From Cucumibacter marinus DSM 18995 (GTDB lineage Bacteria; Pseudomonadota; Alphaproteobacteria; Rhizobiales; Devosiaceae), in assembly GCF_000429865.1 (NCBI RefSeq), contig NZ_KE386978.1, positions 373,623 to 437,622 of the forward strand: 64,000 nt of DNA, read 5' to 3'. How positions within the stretch are numbered: position 1 is the first letter of the stretch; each line of letters starts with the position of its first letter. The position numbers and the translations under genes are program-made. A model generated the notes under the pieces. That model searched no databases. It was not told the origin of the DNA and saw nothing but the letters and a program-made list of their open reading frames with translations. This document shows, piece after piece, positions 1-7,642 of this stretch.

Positions 1-409
1 TGCGGGCGGTTTCGACGGTCAGATGCACCTCGGGATCGCCCAGGCCGTCGCGGCGCACCACCATCACGCCGCCAACGACCAGCATCAAAAGCCCGAACAG
101 GGCCAGCAGCCAGTCGCCGTCGACGAGCTTGGCCAGGCTCGAGCCGGCCCAGGCGCCAAGGATCCCTGCCCCGGCGAAAACCAGCGCGCAGCGAAACTTG
201 ACATGGCCGGCGCGCCAGTGGGGCACCAGATTGGCCAGTGCGGTTGCGGCCACCGCCACCGCGGAGGTGCCGATCGCCATATGGGTCGAGGGAATGCCCA
301 CCAGATAGATCAGCAGCGGCACGGCGAGGATCGAGCCGCCGCCGCCGACAAGGCCGAGGAACAGCCCGACAACGGCACCGGATAAGACCGCAAGGACGAT
401 GAAGGTCAT
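1..409 (-). CDS. TauE/SafE-family sulfite/anion exporter (3' end outside window)
   Basis: Probable inner-membrane exporter of sulfite or a related sulfur anion, TauE/SafE (DUF81) family. Only the first ~136 residues are inside the window, read leftwards from the ATG complementary to 407-409. The N-terminus has the glycine-rich hairpin GLVGGGGS (residues 19-26). Hydrophobic segments follow at about 27-39, 45-62, 74-90 and 100-118, as in the first half of a TauE repeat. It lies 74 bases downstream of the BigR-like repressor on the same strand, so it is probably co-transcribed with it. In BigR operons such a carrier removes sulfite formed by persulfide oxidation; that role is inferred from neighbours. 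Substrate uncertain, family assignment secure. Confidence 0.85.
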   Translation of the reverse strand, partial: MTFIVLAVLSGAVVGLFLGLVGGGGSILAVPLLIYLVGIPSTHMAIGTSAVAVAATALANLVPHWRAGHVKFRCALVFAGAGILGAWAGSSLAKLVDGDWLLALFGLLMLVVGGVMVVRRDGLGDPEVHLTVETAR

Positions 410-483
410 GGTTTGCGCCTTTCAGCGCTCGACCCGGACGCGGCCAATCGGTTGGCGGCCGGCCCGGTCACGCGGGATCGCAA

Positions 484-855
484 TCACGCGCAATAAAGAC
501 GATAAAGGGTCGCAATCAGCTCTTCGATGCGCGGATCGGCGACCCGGTACCACATGGTCTGGCTTTCGCGCCTCGCATCGACCAGGCCTTCATTGCGCAT
601 CTTGGCGAGGTGCTGGGACAGGGCCGACTGGCTGAGGTCGATCATTTCGGAGAGAGGGCCGACGCGCACCTCACCATGCTCGACCAGCTTGCACAGGATC
701 AAGAGCCGCTTATCGTTACCCATGGTCCTGAGCATGGCCGCAATCTCGTCGGCCTTTGCCGCGAGAGTGGGCAGATCCGGCGCCGCGATCTCATGGTCAC
801 GCATGGTCTGCGCGGCCTGTTCGCGACCCGATAAATCCGGGGCTTGACTTTTCAT
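484..855 (-). CDS. bigR: ArsR-family persulfide-sensing repressor (BigR/SqrR-like)
   Basis: Winged-helix ArsR-family repressor of 123 residues. The recognition region SQSALSQHLAKM (about residues 75-86) is typical. Two cysteines, C55 in the helix before the DNA-binding region and C122 two residues from the C-terminus, are 67 residues apart. This matches the thiol pair that BigR and SqrR use to sense sulfide or persulfide by forming a polysulfide bridge. The gene is divergent from a persulfide dioxygenase and upstream of a TauE exporter, the known BigR operon arrangement. Its start codon touches the first of two TTAG-N6-CTAA dyads, so it probably autoregulates. The sensing role is inferred from cysteine spacing and context. 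Confidence 0.85.
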   Translation of the reverse strand: MKSQAPDLSGREQAAQTMRDHEIAAPDLPTLAAKADEIAAMLRTMGNDKRLLILCKLVEHGEVRVGPLSEMIDLSQSALSQHLAKMRNEGLVDARRESQTMWYRVADPRIEELIATLYRLYCA

Positions 856-883
856 TAGCGTTTCCTAATTTAGTGCTTGCTAA
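855..883. promoter_or_regulatory. Double operator for the BigR-like repressor
   Basis: Two tandem dyads of the form TTAG-N6-CTAA lie at 855-868 and 870-883, 15 bases apart, between the divergent repressor (start 855) and the dioxygenase (start 954). A longer inverted pair, CATTAGC at 853-859 and GCTAATG at 879-885, spans both. ArsR-family proteins bind such AT-rich dyads. The position suggests simultaneous control of both transcription units. Binding is inferred. Confidence 0.7.
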
Positions 884-953
884 TGTAATGCGGTCACGCC
901 ACGGCGTCAAGCACCGGCCAAACCGAACCACACAACCCAGAAGGCATATGATC

Positions 954-1853
954 ATGGCTGTTCCCGCCCCGCAAATCGAAGCCTTTTTCGACGACCCGAC
1001 CAATACCATCAGCTATCTGGTGTCGGACCCCGAAACCAGGCAAGCGGCTGTGATCGACCCCGTGCTCGACTATGACCACAAGTCGGGCGAGGTCGATATC
1101 CGCTCGGTCGAGGCGATCCTCAAGCGCGCTGCCGAGGAAGGTCTTACCATCGTTTGGGCGCTCGAAACCCATGCCCATGCCGACCATCTGTCCGCCGCAC
1201 CCTACGTCAAGGCCAAGACCGGCGCGAAGATCGGCATCGGCGAGCATATCAAGGATGTGCAGAAAATTTTCCGGCCGGTGTTCAACGCCACCGACCTCAA
1301 TACCGACGGCAGCGATTTCGACCATCTGTTCGTCGATGGCGAGACGTTCAAGATCGGCAATCTGACGGTCGAGGTCATGCATACGCCGGGCCATACCCCG
1401 GCGGATCTCAGCTACAAGATCGGTGATGCCGTGTTTGTCGGCGACACCATCTTCATGCCCGATTTCGGCACCGCACGCGCCGATTTCCCCGGCGGGGACG
1501 CCAAGCGGCTGTTCAACTCGATCCAGAAGCTTCTGACCTTGTCGGACGAGACGCGGCTGTTCATGTGCCACGACTACAAGGCGCCGGGGCGTGACCATTA
1601 TGCCTGGGAAACCACGGTCGGCGAGCAGAAGCGCAACAATGTGCATGTGGGAGAAGGGGCCAGCGAGGAAAGCTTCGTTGCCATGCGCGAAAAGCGCGAC
1701 GCCACGCTCGCCGCGCCGACGCTGCTGCTGCCCTCGATCCAGGTCAATATCCGCGCCGGGCGGTTCCCGGAGGCCGATGCCAATGGCGTTCACTATCTGA
1801 TGGTGCCGGTCAAACCCAAGACAGACGCAGCCGGGCACGCGCTCGGGCTCTGA
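954..1853 (+). CDS. blh: Persulfide dioxygenase-like metallo-beta-lactamase hydrolase (Blh/ETHE1 family)
   Basis: Metallo-beta-lactamase-fold protein of 299 residues resembling Blh/ETHE1 persulfide dioxygenases, which oxidise glutathione persulfide to sulfite. The metal motif THAHADH is at residues 72-78, the second histidine in MHTPGHTP (H147), an Asp in VGDTIF (D164), and the C-terminal MCHDYK histidine at 206. An in-frame ATG at 948 exists, but AGAAGG at 939-944 is better spaced for 954. Divergent from the BigR-like repressor and followed 37 bases later by a rhodanese, matching the sulfide-detoxification operons of rhizobia. Expression is probably induced by sulfide through the operators at 855-883. 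Family call strong; substrate inferred from context. Confidence 0.88.
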   Translation: MAVPAPQIEAFFDDPTNTISYLVSDPETRQAAVIDPVLDYDHKSGEVDIRSVEAILKRAAEEGLTIVWALETHAHADHLSAAPYVKAKTGAKIGIGEHIKDVQKIFRPVFNATDLNTDGSDFDHLFVDGETFKIGNLTVEVMHTPGHTPADLSYKIGDAVFVGDTIFMPDFGTARADFPGGDAKRLFNSIQKLLTLSDETRLFMCHDYKAPGRDHYAWETTVGEQKRNNVHVGEGASEESFVAMREKRDATLAAPTLLLPSIQVNIRAGRFPEADANGVHYLMVPVKPKTDAAGHALGL

Positions 1854-1890
1854 CCTCTAACGACGACGAAACCTCCAAGGATACGCTTTC

Positions 1891-2247
1891 ATGTTCTTCT
1901 CCCGTCCCAAGGTGAAAACCCTTTCCGCCAATGATGCGCTGCAATTTGCCGGCGACCCGTCGACCGCCATCATCGATGTGCGCGGTGCCGACGAAATCGC
2001 CCGCTCGGGCACCGTCAAGGGCGCGGTCCGAGCGCCGCTGCCGGCGCTGGCGGCAATTGCCGACCAGTCCAATACGGGCCGGCATCCGCGGCTTGCCTCC
2101 GCACAGCAGGTCCTTTGCATCTGCGCTTCGGGCAACCGTTCGGCCATGGCGGTGAAGGTTCTTCAGGATCTCGGCTATGCCGATGTCGGGCATATTGCGG
2201 GCGGCTTCGGTGCCTGGGCGGCAGCAGGCGGTCCGACCGAGCGCTAG
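1891..2247 (+). CDS. Single-domain rhodanese (thiosulfate/persulfide sulfurtransferase)
   Basis: A 118-residue single rhodanese domain, with no signal peptide, so cytoplasmic. IIDVRGADE (about 27-35) is the usual beta-strand/Asp-Arg motif. The active-site loop is ICASGNRS with the catalytic cysteine at residue 78; C76 lies two residues earlier. Rhodaneses move sulfane sulfur between thiosulfate, glutathione and persulfides. Placed directly after the dioxygenase, it probably supplies or consumes glutathione persulfide. AAGGA about nine bases before the ATG is the likely ribosome site. A strong terminator follows at 2291-2320, ending the operon. Confidence 0.9.
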   Translation: MFFSRPKVKTLSANDALQFAGDPSTAIIDVRGADEIARSGTVKGAVRAPLPALAAIADQSNTGRHPRLASAQQVLCICASGNRSAMAVKVLQDLGYADVGHIAGGFGAWAAAGGPTER

Positions 2248-2290
2248 GCTTTCCGCAAAGCCCAATCCCCAGCCTCATCATCGGCACGAG

Positions 2291-2325
2291 AACGGCCCCG
2301 GTCATCCGGGGCCGTTCTTTGTTCT
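2291..2325 (+). terminator. Rho-independent terminator after the rhodanese gene
   Basis: Perfect 11-bp stem, AACGGCCCCGG (2291-2301) pairing with CCGGGGCCGTT (2306-2316), TCAT loop, then CTTTGTTCT. It sits between the rhodanese stop and the convergent oxidoreductase. Confidence 0.85.
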
Positions 2326-2348
2326 GGCCTGACGTAAAGTCAGACGCC

Positions 2349-2978
2349 TCAGGCGGCGATCGCCGACCAGGCCGGGGCGATGCCCTGACCGCGTCCTTCG
2401 AAATAGCCGAGACGGATATTGAGCATGCCGAGCGCCTCGACATAGCGGGCGGTTTCGAGCGGCCCTGTCTTCTCCGCCGCAAAGCCGGAAAGCCCGACCA
2501 CTTCAATCGCCCGCTCGACAGCGACAGCGTCATCGCCGGCGACAAAGACCTGGAAGTGAGCAGTCTCTTCGACCGGCTTGGTCAGGAGATCGGCGAAGAT
2601 GGTGTTGAACGCCTTGACGATCTTGGCGCCGGGTGCCGCCTTCTGGATTTCCTCGGCTGCAGAGCTCGAAAAGCCGATGGTCAGGCCGGAATAATCGGCT
2701 TTGAGCGGGTTGGTGATGTCGATCACCGGCTTGCCGGCAAGGGCGGTGTTGGCGCCGGCTTCGGCAAGTGCTGCCTCATAGGGCAGAGCGAGGATGACGA
2801 TGTCGGCTGCCTCCGCTGCGCCATGATAGTCGGCGACGGCAACGTCGCCGGGGAGCGCACGGGCGAAATCGGCGGCGCCGTCAACGTCGCGGGTGCCGAG
2901 ACGAAGCTCTGCCTTGCCGGCGAGGCGTGTGGCGAGGCCGCGGCCCATATTTCCAAGTCCGAGAATGGCGATACGCAT
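2349..2978 (-). CDS. NADP-binding oxidoreductase, F420-dependent-reductase-like
   Basis: Predicted dinucleotide-binding enzyme of 209 residues, of the family that includes archaeal NADPH:F420 oxidoreductase (COG2085). The N-terminus is a Rossmann motif, ILGLGNMG (residues 5-12), followed by a basic cofactor-selecting loop LGTRD that suggests NADP. ITNPLKADYSG and KAFNTIFADLL are characteristic central motifs of this group. Nothing in the window indicates F420 synthesis, so the natural electron carrier is unknown; NADP-dependent reduction of another substrate is equally possible. Divergent from the LysR regulator, which is a plausible controller across the 134-base shared region. Confidence 0.8.
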   Translation of the reverse strand: MRIAILGLGNMGRGLATRLAGKAELRLGTRDVDGAADFARALPGDVAVADYHGAAEAADIVILALPYEAALAEAGANTALAGKPVIDITNPLKADYSGLTIGFSSSAAEEIQKAAPGAKIVKAFNTIFADLLTKPVEETAHFQVFVAGDDAVAVERAIEVVGLSGFAAEKTGPLETARYVEALGMLNIRLGYFEGRGQGIAPAWSAIAA

Positions 2979-3047
2979 GGTCTGTCTCCTTCATGTCGGG
3001 CCGTTTCGGGCCCGATTGCTGATTGGCGGTTGCGATGGAGGAGAGAT

Positions 3048-3112
3048 ATTCGATACAAATCATTCGATAAATGGCGCGTATTGCGTTTTATAATTGCAGA
3101 AAAGTATCGATT
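3048..3112. promoter_or_regulatory. ATTCGATA repeats in the oxidoreductase/LysR intergenic region
   Basis: The octamer ATTCGATA occurs at 3048-3055 and 3062-3069, with a near inverted copy (TATCGATT) at 3105-3112. The stretch is AT-rich compared with its surroundings. Direct and inverted half-sites 14 bases apart between a LysR gene and its divergent target are typical of LysR recognition sites. Function inferred. Confidence 0.45.
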
Positions 3113-3994
3113 GTGTTTGCCAATATCGAGACCTTCATTGCCGTGATCGAGGCGGGCAGCTTTGCCGGTGCCGCCCGCCGGCTCGGCCTGTCACCGGCGC
3201 TGGTGGGCCGCCGCATCCAGGCGCTGGAAGAGCATTACGGGCTCAAGCTTATCGAGCGCACCACGCGCAGCCAGCGGCTGACGGCAGACGGTGAGGCCTT
3301 CCTTCCCAGAGCCGAGCAATTGGTGGCTGCAGCCGAGGCGCTGGAGGAAACCACAAGGGGCGAACGCGCCGCGCTTGAAGGCCGGATCCGGATCTCGGGG
3401 CCCCTCACCATCGGCATCAGGCGGGTGGCGCCGCTGATCGCGGGGTTCCGGCGTGATCATCCTGGGGTGACGGTCGAACTCTCGCTCGCCGACCGGCGGG
3501 TCGACCTGATTGCCGAAGGATTCGATTTCGCGATCCGGGTCGGAGAATTGCCGCCATCGAGCCTGATAGCGCGGCGGATCGGGACATATCGCTTTGCGGT
3601 CGTCGCCTCGCCGGATTGGGTCACCCGGCACGGCGCTCCCGTTCACCCCGAGGATCTGCAATCCGCCGATTGCCTGATCAATCTCAACATGCGGCCCCGC
3701 AATGCGTGGCCCTTCGAGGGGCCGGAGGGGCGCATCGAAGTGTCCGTGTCGGGCGGGCTGCAGATCGATAATGGCGAGGCGCAGCGCGCGGTGGCGGTCA
3801 AGGGTGCCGGTGTCGCCTATCTCCCGGTCGAGGAAGTCGGGGCAGACCTGGCTGCCGGTCGGCTCGTCAAGCTGCTGCCGGACTGGCCGACCATGACCAT
3901 GCCGGTCTATCTGGTGCATCCCACAAGACGGCTGGTGCCGGCGCGGGTCTCCGCGCTGATGGACGCCATTGCCGGCGGGTTGGGGCTGAGGTAG
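3113..3994 (+). CDS. LysR-family transcriptional regulator
   Basis: LysR-type regulator of about 293 residues, starting at GTG 3113 where the sequence aligns with a normal LysR N-terminus (FANIETFIAVIEAGSFAGAA). An in-frame ATG at 3071 would add 14 atypical residues and run through the AT-rich repeats, so it is less likely. The winged helix-turn-helix covers roughly residues 1-60 and the effector domain starts near 90. The closing segment has the PVYLVHPTRR pattern of the CrgA/PA2449-type subgroup. Probably regulates the divergent oxidoreductase and itself. Effector unknown. Confidence 0.85.
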   Translation: MFANIETFIAVIEAGSFAGAARRLGLSPALVGRRIQALEEHYGLKLIERTTRSQRLTADGEAFLPRAEQLVAAAEALEETTRGERAALEGRIRISGPLTIGIRRVAPLIAGFRRDHPGVTVELSLADRRVDLIAEGFDFAIRVGELPPSSLIARRIGTYRFAVVASPDWVTRHGAPVHPEDLQSADCLINLNMRPRNAWPFEGPEGRIEVSVSGGLQIDNGEAQRAVAVKGAGVAYLPVEEVGADLAAGRLVKLLPDWPTMTMPVYLVHPTRRLVPARVSALMDAIAGGLGLR

Positions 3995-4055
3995 TCACCC
4001 ACGGGCAGGCGGGATTCGCCTTGCCCCTGGGCTTCGGTGCCAGAGGCGACTCTTT

Positions 4056-4094
4056 GCCGGGGACAGGGCACCTCGCCGGGGACAGGGCACCTCG
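4056..4094. repeat. Two-copy 19-bp tandem repeat upstream of rpmI
   Basis: A 19-base unit (CCGGGGACAGGGCACCTCG) occurs twice back to back, with the start of a third (TCCGGGGCAC) after it. It lies in the 255-base gap between the LysR gene and rpmI, just before the rpmI promoter. No function is apparent. Confidence 0.8.
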
Positions 4095-4113
4095 TCCGGG
4101 GCACAAAAGGGAC

Positions 4114-4142
4114 TTGCACGCAGGCCCACCTCCCCCTATAAT
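4114..4142 (+). promoter_or_regulatory. Sigma-70-type promoter for rpmI-rplT
   Basis: TTGCAC at 4114-4119 and a consensus TATAAT at 4137-4142, 17 bases apart. Transcription should start near 4150 and leave a leader of about 100 bases before rpmI. No infC precedes rpmI here, so the two ribosomal genes need their own promoter. Confidence 0.75.
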
Positions 4143-4249
4143 GCCCGCTCCACCGGGCCAGCCGGCCGAAAGGCATGCCGAGTTGGCCTTTGAATGCGAC
4201 CAAGAAAAACGCTGCCTCCTTTTGGAGAGTGGCGAAAAAGGAAAGCAAA

Positions 4250-4453
4250 ATGCCGAAGCTGAAGACCAAATCGGGCGCCAAGAAGCGCTTCAAGATTACC
4301 GCGAGCGGCAAGGTCAAGGCCGGTGTGGCCGGCAAGCGCCACCGCCTGATCTCGCACAATGCCAAGTACATCCGCCAGAACCGTGGCACCGATGTCATGT
4401 CCGAACCTGACGCGAGAATCGTCAAGCGCGCCTACATGCCGTATTCGCGCTAA
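4250..4453 (+). CDS. rpmI: 50S ribosomal protein L35
   Basis: Basic 67-residue protein starting [14 protein letters not shown], the conserved start of bacterial L35, and ending KRAYMPYSR. The longer open frame from 4175 is rejected because L35 is 64-67 residues and AAAGGAA sits just before ATG 4250. L35 binds 23S rRNA in the large subunit. Forms an operon with rplT, 24 bases downstream; infC, often first in this operon, is absent. Confidence 0.97.
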   Translation: MPKLKTKSGAKKRFKITASGKVKAGVAGKRHRLISHNAKYIRQNRGTDVMSEPDARIVKRAYMPYSR

Positions 4454-4477
4454 ACGCAGCTTCAAGGAGAGATTGAC

Positions 4478-4879
4478 ATGTCCCGAGTGAAACGCGGCGT
4501 AACCTCACACGCCCGCCACAAAAAGGTTCTCAAGGCTGCCAAGGGCTATTACGGCCGCCGCAAGAGCACCATCCGCACCGCCCGCCAGGCCGTCGAAAAG
4601 GCCGGGCAATACGCCTATCGCGACCGCAAGGCCCGCAAGCGCAATTTCCGTGCGCTCTGGGTGCAGCGCATCAACGCCGCTGTCCGCGAGCACGGGCTCA
4701 CCTATGGCCGATTTATCGACGGCCTCAGCAAGGCTGAGGTTGCCGTCGACCGCAAGGTGCTTGCCGATCTGGCGGTGCATGAACCCGAGGCTTTCAAGGC
4801 GCTGGTCGACAGTGCCAAGGCTGCCCTGGGCTACCTCAAGGATGTCGAAGCGACGACCCACGCCCGGGTTTCCGCCTAA
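4478..4879 (+). CDS. rplT: 50S ribosomal protein L20
   Basis: L20 of 133 residues, slightly longer than the usual 117-120 because of a C-terminal extension (about residues 118-133). The N-terminus [15 protein letters not shown] and the internal YYGRRKS are diagnostic. L20 is needed for early assembly of the 50S subunit and in many bacteria represses its own operon by binding leader RNA; no L20-binding structure could be identified here by eye. AAGGAGA precedes the ATG. A strong terminator follows at 4915-4952, between rplT and pheS. Confidence 0.97.
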   Translation: MSRVKRGVTSHARHKKVLKAAKGYYGRRKSTIRTARQAVEKAGQYAYRDRKARKRNFRALWVQRINAAVREHGLTYGRFIDGLSKAEVAVDRKVLADLAVHEPEAFKALVDSAKAALGYLKDVEATTHARVSA

Positions 4880-4914
4880 CCATCCCACCCTCGCCTTTCT
4901 GAGGCCGAATTCTC

Positions 4915-4976
4915 AAGCCTTGCGCCCGCCATGCCTGACGGGCGCGGGGCTTGTTTCGTTTGTGCTTTCGTTTTTT
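4915..4976 (+). terminator. Strong terminator or attenuator between rplT and pheS
   Basis: A 14-bp stem, AAGCCTTGCGCCCG (4915-4928) against CGGGCGCGGGGCTT (4939-4952) with two G-T wobbles, a 10-base loop and a T-rich tract (GTTTCGTTTGTGC and onward). It either ends the rpmI-rplT transcript or attenuates read-through into pheS. No Phe-rich leader peptide was found, so plain termination is preferred. Confidence 0.8.
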
Positions 4977-5065
4977 CGTTCGCGCAATCGCTTGTGCTTT
5001 CAAGCCGGGACGTTAGAACAGGCACCCGACGCCGCCCATTCGACACAATGATTACTGGATTTGTT

Positions 5066-6157
5066 ATGGCCAATACCGCCGACCTTGACGCGTTGCGTGC
5101 GCAGATCTCCGCCGACATTGCCAGCGCGGAAACGCTGGAGAGCCTCGATGCGGTGCGCGTGGGCGCGCTGGGCAAGAAGGGCTCGATCTCGGCACAGCTG
5201 GCAACGCTGGGCAAGATGACCCCCGAGGAGCGCAAGACCGCCGGCCCCGCGATCAACGGTCTCAAAAACGAGATCGCCGGCCTGATCGAAGAAAAGGCCG
5301 CCGAGTTGCGGGACAAGGCGCTCGAAGAAAAGCTCGCCCGCGAAAAGGTGGATGTCACCCTGCCGCTGTCGCCGGCGCCGAGCGCGGCGGGCCGGGTGCA
5401 CCCGATCTCCCAGGTTCTCGACGAGATCACCGCGATCTTTTCGGATATGGGCTTTGCCATCGCCGAAGGTCCGGATATCGAGACCGACTATCTCAACTTC
5501 ACCGCGCTCAATTTCCCCGAGGGGCATCCGGCGCGCGAAATGCACGACACCTTCTTCATGAAGGAAGACGAGAATGGCGAGCGCAAGGTGCTGCGCACCC
5601 ACACCTCGCCGGTGCAGATCCGTACCATGCTGAGTGAGGAGCCGCCGATCCGCGTCGTGATCCCGGGCCGCACCTACCGGCATGACAGCGATCAGACACA
5701 CACCCCGATGTTCCACCAGCTCGAAGGGCTGGTGATCGACAAGTCGAGCCATATCGGTCAGCTGCGCTGGGTGCTTGAAGAGTTCCTCAAGGCGTTTTTC
5801 GAGGTCGAGAACGTGACGACCCGGTTCCGCCCGAGCTTCTTCCCCTTCACCGAACCCTCGATGGAAGTCGATGTTCAATGCGACCGGTCGGGCAAGGATG
5901 TGAAGATCGGGGAAGGCGAAGACTGGATGGAGATCCTGGGCTGCGGCATGGTCCATCCCAATGTCATCCGCAACTGCAAGCTCGACCCCGATGTCTATCA
6001 GGGCTTTGCCTGGGGCATGGGGATCGACCGGCTGGCCATGCTGAAATATGGCATGCCGGACCTCAGGGCCTTTTTCGACGGCGACAAGCGCTGGCTCGAC
6101 CATTACGGCTTCAAGCCCTTCGAGATGCCGACGCTGTTTGGCGGGCTGACGAGCTGA
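5066..6157 (+). CDS. pheS: Phenylalanine--tRNA ligase alpha subunit
   Basis: Catalytic alpha chain of the class II heterotetrameric synthetase that charges tRNA-Phe; 363 residues from ATG 5066 ([10 protein letters not shown]). An alternative ATG at 5048 adds six residues but has no ribosome site. The first ~100 residues are the coiled-coil tRNA-binding arm. The catalytic domain has the motif 2 loop [12 protein letters not shown] and the motif 3 segment [14 protein letters not shown] near the end. Its partner pheT is unusually distant (8926), with four genes between. Probably expressed from its own promoter downstream of the 4915-4952 terminator. Confidence 0.97.
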   Translation: MANTADLDALRAQISADIASAETLESLDAVRVGALGKKGSISAQLATLGKMTPEERKTAGPAINGLKNEIAGLIEEKAAELRDKALEEKLAREKVDVTLPLSPAPSAAGRVHPISQVLDEITAIFSDMGFAIAEGPDIETDYLNFTALNFPEGHPAREMHDTFFMKEDENGERKVLRTHTSPVQIRTMLSEEPPIRVVIPGRTYRHDSDQTHTPMFHQLEGLVIDKSSHIGQLRWVLEEFLKAFFEVENVTTRFRPSFFPFTEPSMEVDVQCDRSGKDVKIGEGEDWMEILGCGMVHPNVIRNCKLDPDVYQGFAWGMGIDRLAMLKYGMPDLRAFFDGDKRWLDHYGFKPFEMPTLFGGLTS

Positions 6158-6213
6158 AGGCTCGGGCCTCAGGGTGCGCTTGCCGGACCACGAGGGGAGC
6201 CAATCGCACTCCG

Positions 6214-6300
6214 GTCCTCGTCTTTCGGCAAGCTCAGGATGAGGACTTGGCCGGATGAGGACTTGGCCGCATGAGGACTTGGCCGCATGAGGACTTGGCC
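6214..6300. repeat. REP-like palindrome grown into a 4 x 16-bp tandem array
   Basis: 6214-6246 is a palindromic element beginning GTCCTC and ending GAGGAC around the core TTTCGGCAAGCTCAGGATGA, a dispersed repeat seen again at 7406, 7464, 35521, 36121 and 37141. Its right half is amplified as four 16-base units (GGATGAGGACTTGGCC twice, then GCATGAGGACTTGGCC twice) at 6237-6300. A degenerate trace continues to about 6330. Lies between pheS and the ASCH gene. Confidence 0.85.
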
Positions 6301-6371
6301 AAAAAAAGCATTGGCCGGATGGCCACTTGAATACCGGGCAGCATGAGAACTCAGCTTGAGGAGAGGTATCG

Positions 6372-6788
6372 ATGACCCTGCCGGAAAAATACAAGAATGC
6401 GCCCGCTTATCCCTTCGGCGACAGCCCGGAGCTGGCGGATCAGCTTCTGGCGCTGATCCTGTCGGGCAAGAAGACCGCGACCTGCGGCGCGCTGCGCGAT
6501 TATGGCGAGGGCGAGGGTCTTGAGCCCATGCCCTATCCCGGCCGGCAGGATGTGGTGCTCGACGGCCGTGGCCGCCCGGCCTGCGTGATCGAGAATGTCT
6601 CGGTCACCATTCGCCGATTCGACGAGGTCGATGAGGATTTCGCCGTCGCCGAAGGTGAAGGCAGCGCAGCGGACTGGCGCCGTTTCCATGAAGGTTTTTT
6701 CGGGCGCAATGGCGGGCACAGCCCGGACATGGAACTCGTTTGCGAGCGTTTCAAACTGGTGGAGGTGTTCCCCCGCGATGACGCTTAG
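6372..6788 (+). CDS. ASCH-domain protein
   Basis: 138-residue single ASCH domain, a PUA-like beta-barrel thought to bind RNA or modified nucleotides. The signature is LILSGKKTATCGAL (about residues 27-40), containing the conserved GKK-T element, with the region around VIENVSVTIRRFDEVDEDFA matching the strand/helix after it. Some ASCH proteins hydrolyse N4-acetylcytidine, but the match here is to the uncharacterised Ef3133-like group. GAGGAGAGG precedes the ATG. The last codons overlap the start of the next gene by 11 bases, implying translational coupling. Placed between pheS and pheT, so a tRNA/RNA link is attractive but unproven. Confidence 0.8.
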   Translation: MTLPEKYKNAPAYPFGDSPELADQLLALILSGKKTATCGALRDYGEGEGLEPMPYPGRQDVVLDGRGRPACVIENVSVTIRRFDEVDEDFAVAEGEGSAADWRRFHEGFFGRNGGHSPDMELVCERFKLVEVFPRDDA

Positions 6789-7320
6789 GGCCGCATCCCT
6801 CGGGGCCTTGCCCCTTGCTGTCCTTTTGAGCGTTGCCGGCCCCTCTGTGGCCGGCGCGACGGAACTCTATTGCCTGACCTTTGATGCCCGGACCTATGGT
6901 GACGGCTGGGTGCGCCCCGGTCCGAATGACGAGGACTTCACGCCACCGCCCGCGCTGCCGCTGACGCGTAGCCTGTCGGCGCTTGAAAAAGACCTCGGCC
7001 CGTTCCCGCCCGGTCTGCCGGGCGAGGGCAATGTGTTCGAATTCTGGGTCGACATCGAAACCGGCGAGTGGACCGAGCGGGTCATTCATGGCCGCGCCGG
7101 CACGACGGATGGCGGGACGTTCGAGATCCTGACCGACGGCGCCGGCTATGGCGCCGACTGGGTCGGGGTGACGACCGAGCTGGCCGAAATGCTGCGCATC
7201 GATCTCAAGTCGATGCCCATGGCGTTCCTGCGCACCCGCCAACACCAATGGCTTGAAACCGGCACCTGCATCGACACTGAAGGGCGTCAGTTCTTCGACG
7301 GGCAGGAGGTGGTGGAATGA
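6778..7320 (+). CDS. Secreted protein of unknown function
   Basis: 180 residues from ATG 6778, which overlaps the end of the ASCH gene. Residues 1-27 form a signal peptide with an alanine/leucine/valine core ending near AGA. The mature part is acidic, with two cysteines (in LYCLTF near residue 34 and GTCID near 166) that could form a disulfide, and tryptophans at FWVDIETGEW. No domain recognised. Overlap with the ASCH gene suggests joint expression, although one product is exported and the other is not. Confidence 0.65.
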   Translation: MTLRAASLGALPLAVLLSVAGPSVAGATELYCLTFDARTYGDGWVRPGPNDEDFTPPPALPLTRSLSALEKDLGPFPPGLPGEGNVFEFWVDIETGEWTERVIHGRAGTTDGGTFEILTDGAGYGADWVGVTTELAEMLRIDLKSMPMAFLRTRQHQWLETGTCIDTEGRQFFDGQEVVE

Positions 7321-7642
7321 TCGCACGCGCCACCGCAACCCTCATGGCCCCCACTGCCCTCACCGCAGGCGCCTGCCCCGCCCTCACCCTGAGCACCCTT
7401 TCCGCCCTCACCCTGAGCTTGTCGAAGGGCGAGAGCGGCCACAGCCGCTCAGCTCATTCCCCGTCCCTCGTGGTTCGACAAGCTCACCATGAGGGACTCA
7501 GGATGAGGATTGATCCAGTTATCGCCGGCTGCGCCTGCCCCGATGTCACCTCCCCCCTTGCGGGGGAGTGCCTAGCGCTTGGGCCAAGCGCAAGCCGGGA
7601 CGAGCGGTCCCGGCAGCGTAGGCACGGGAAGGGGGTGTCCAG
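7321..7642. repeat. REP/RUP-filled intergenic region with remnant of a reading frame
   Basis: About 320 bases without a convincing gene. Contains the dispersed palindromes at 7406-7432 (CCCTCACCCTGAGCTTGTCG...) and 7464-7508 (CCCTCGTGGTTCGACAAGCT...) and a second repeat type at 7549-7570 (CACCTCCCCCCTTGCGGGGG). A frame from ATG 7317 runs to 7646 overlapping the previous stop; its first ~25 residues look like a signal peptide but the rest is translated repeat, so it is treated as a decayed or chance frame. Confidence 0.7.

Noticed and set aside
4143..4249. L20 autoregulatory leader before rpmI
   Set aside because: A short CTCC/GGAG dyad exists, but no pseudoknot or helix-junction mimic of the L20 site could be recognised by eye.
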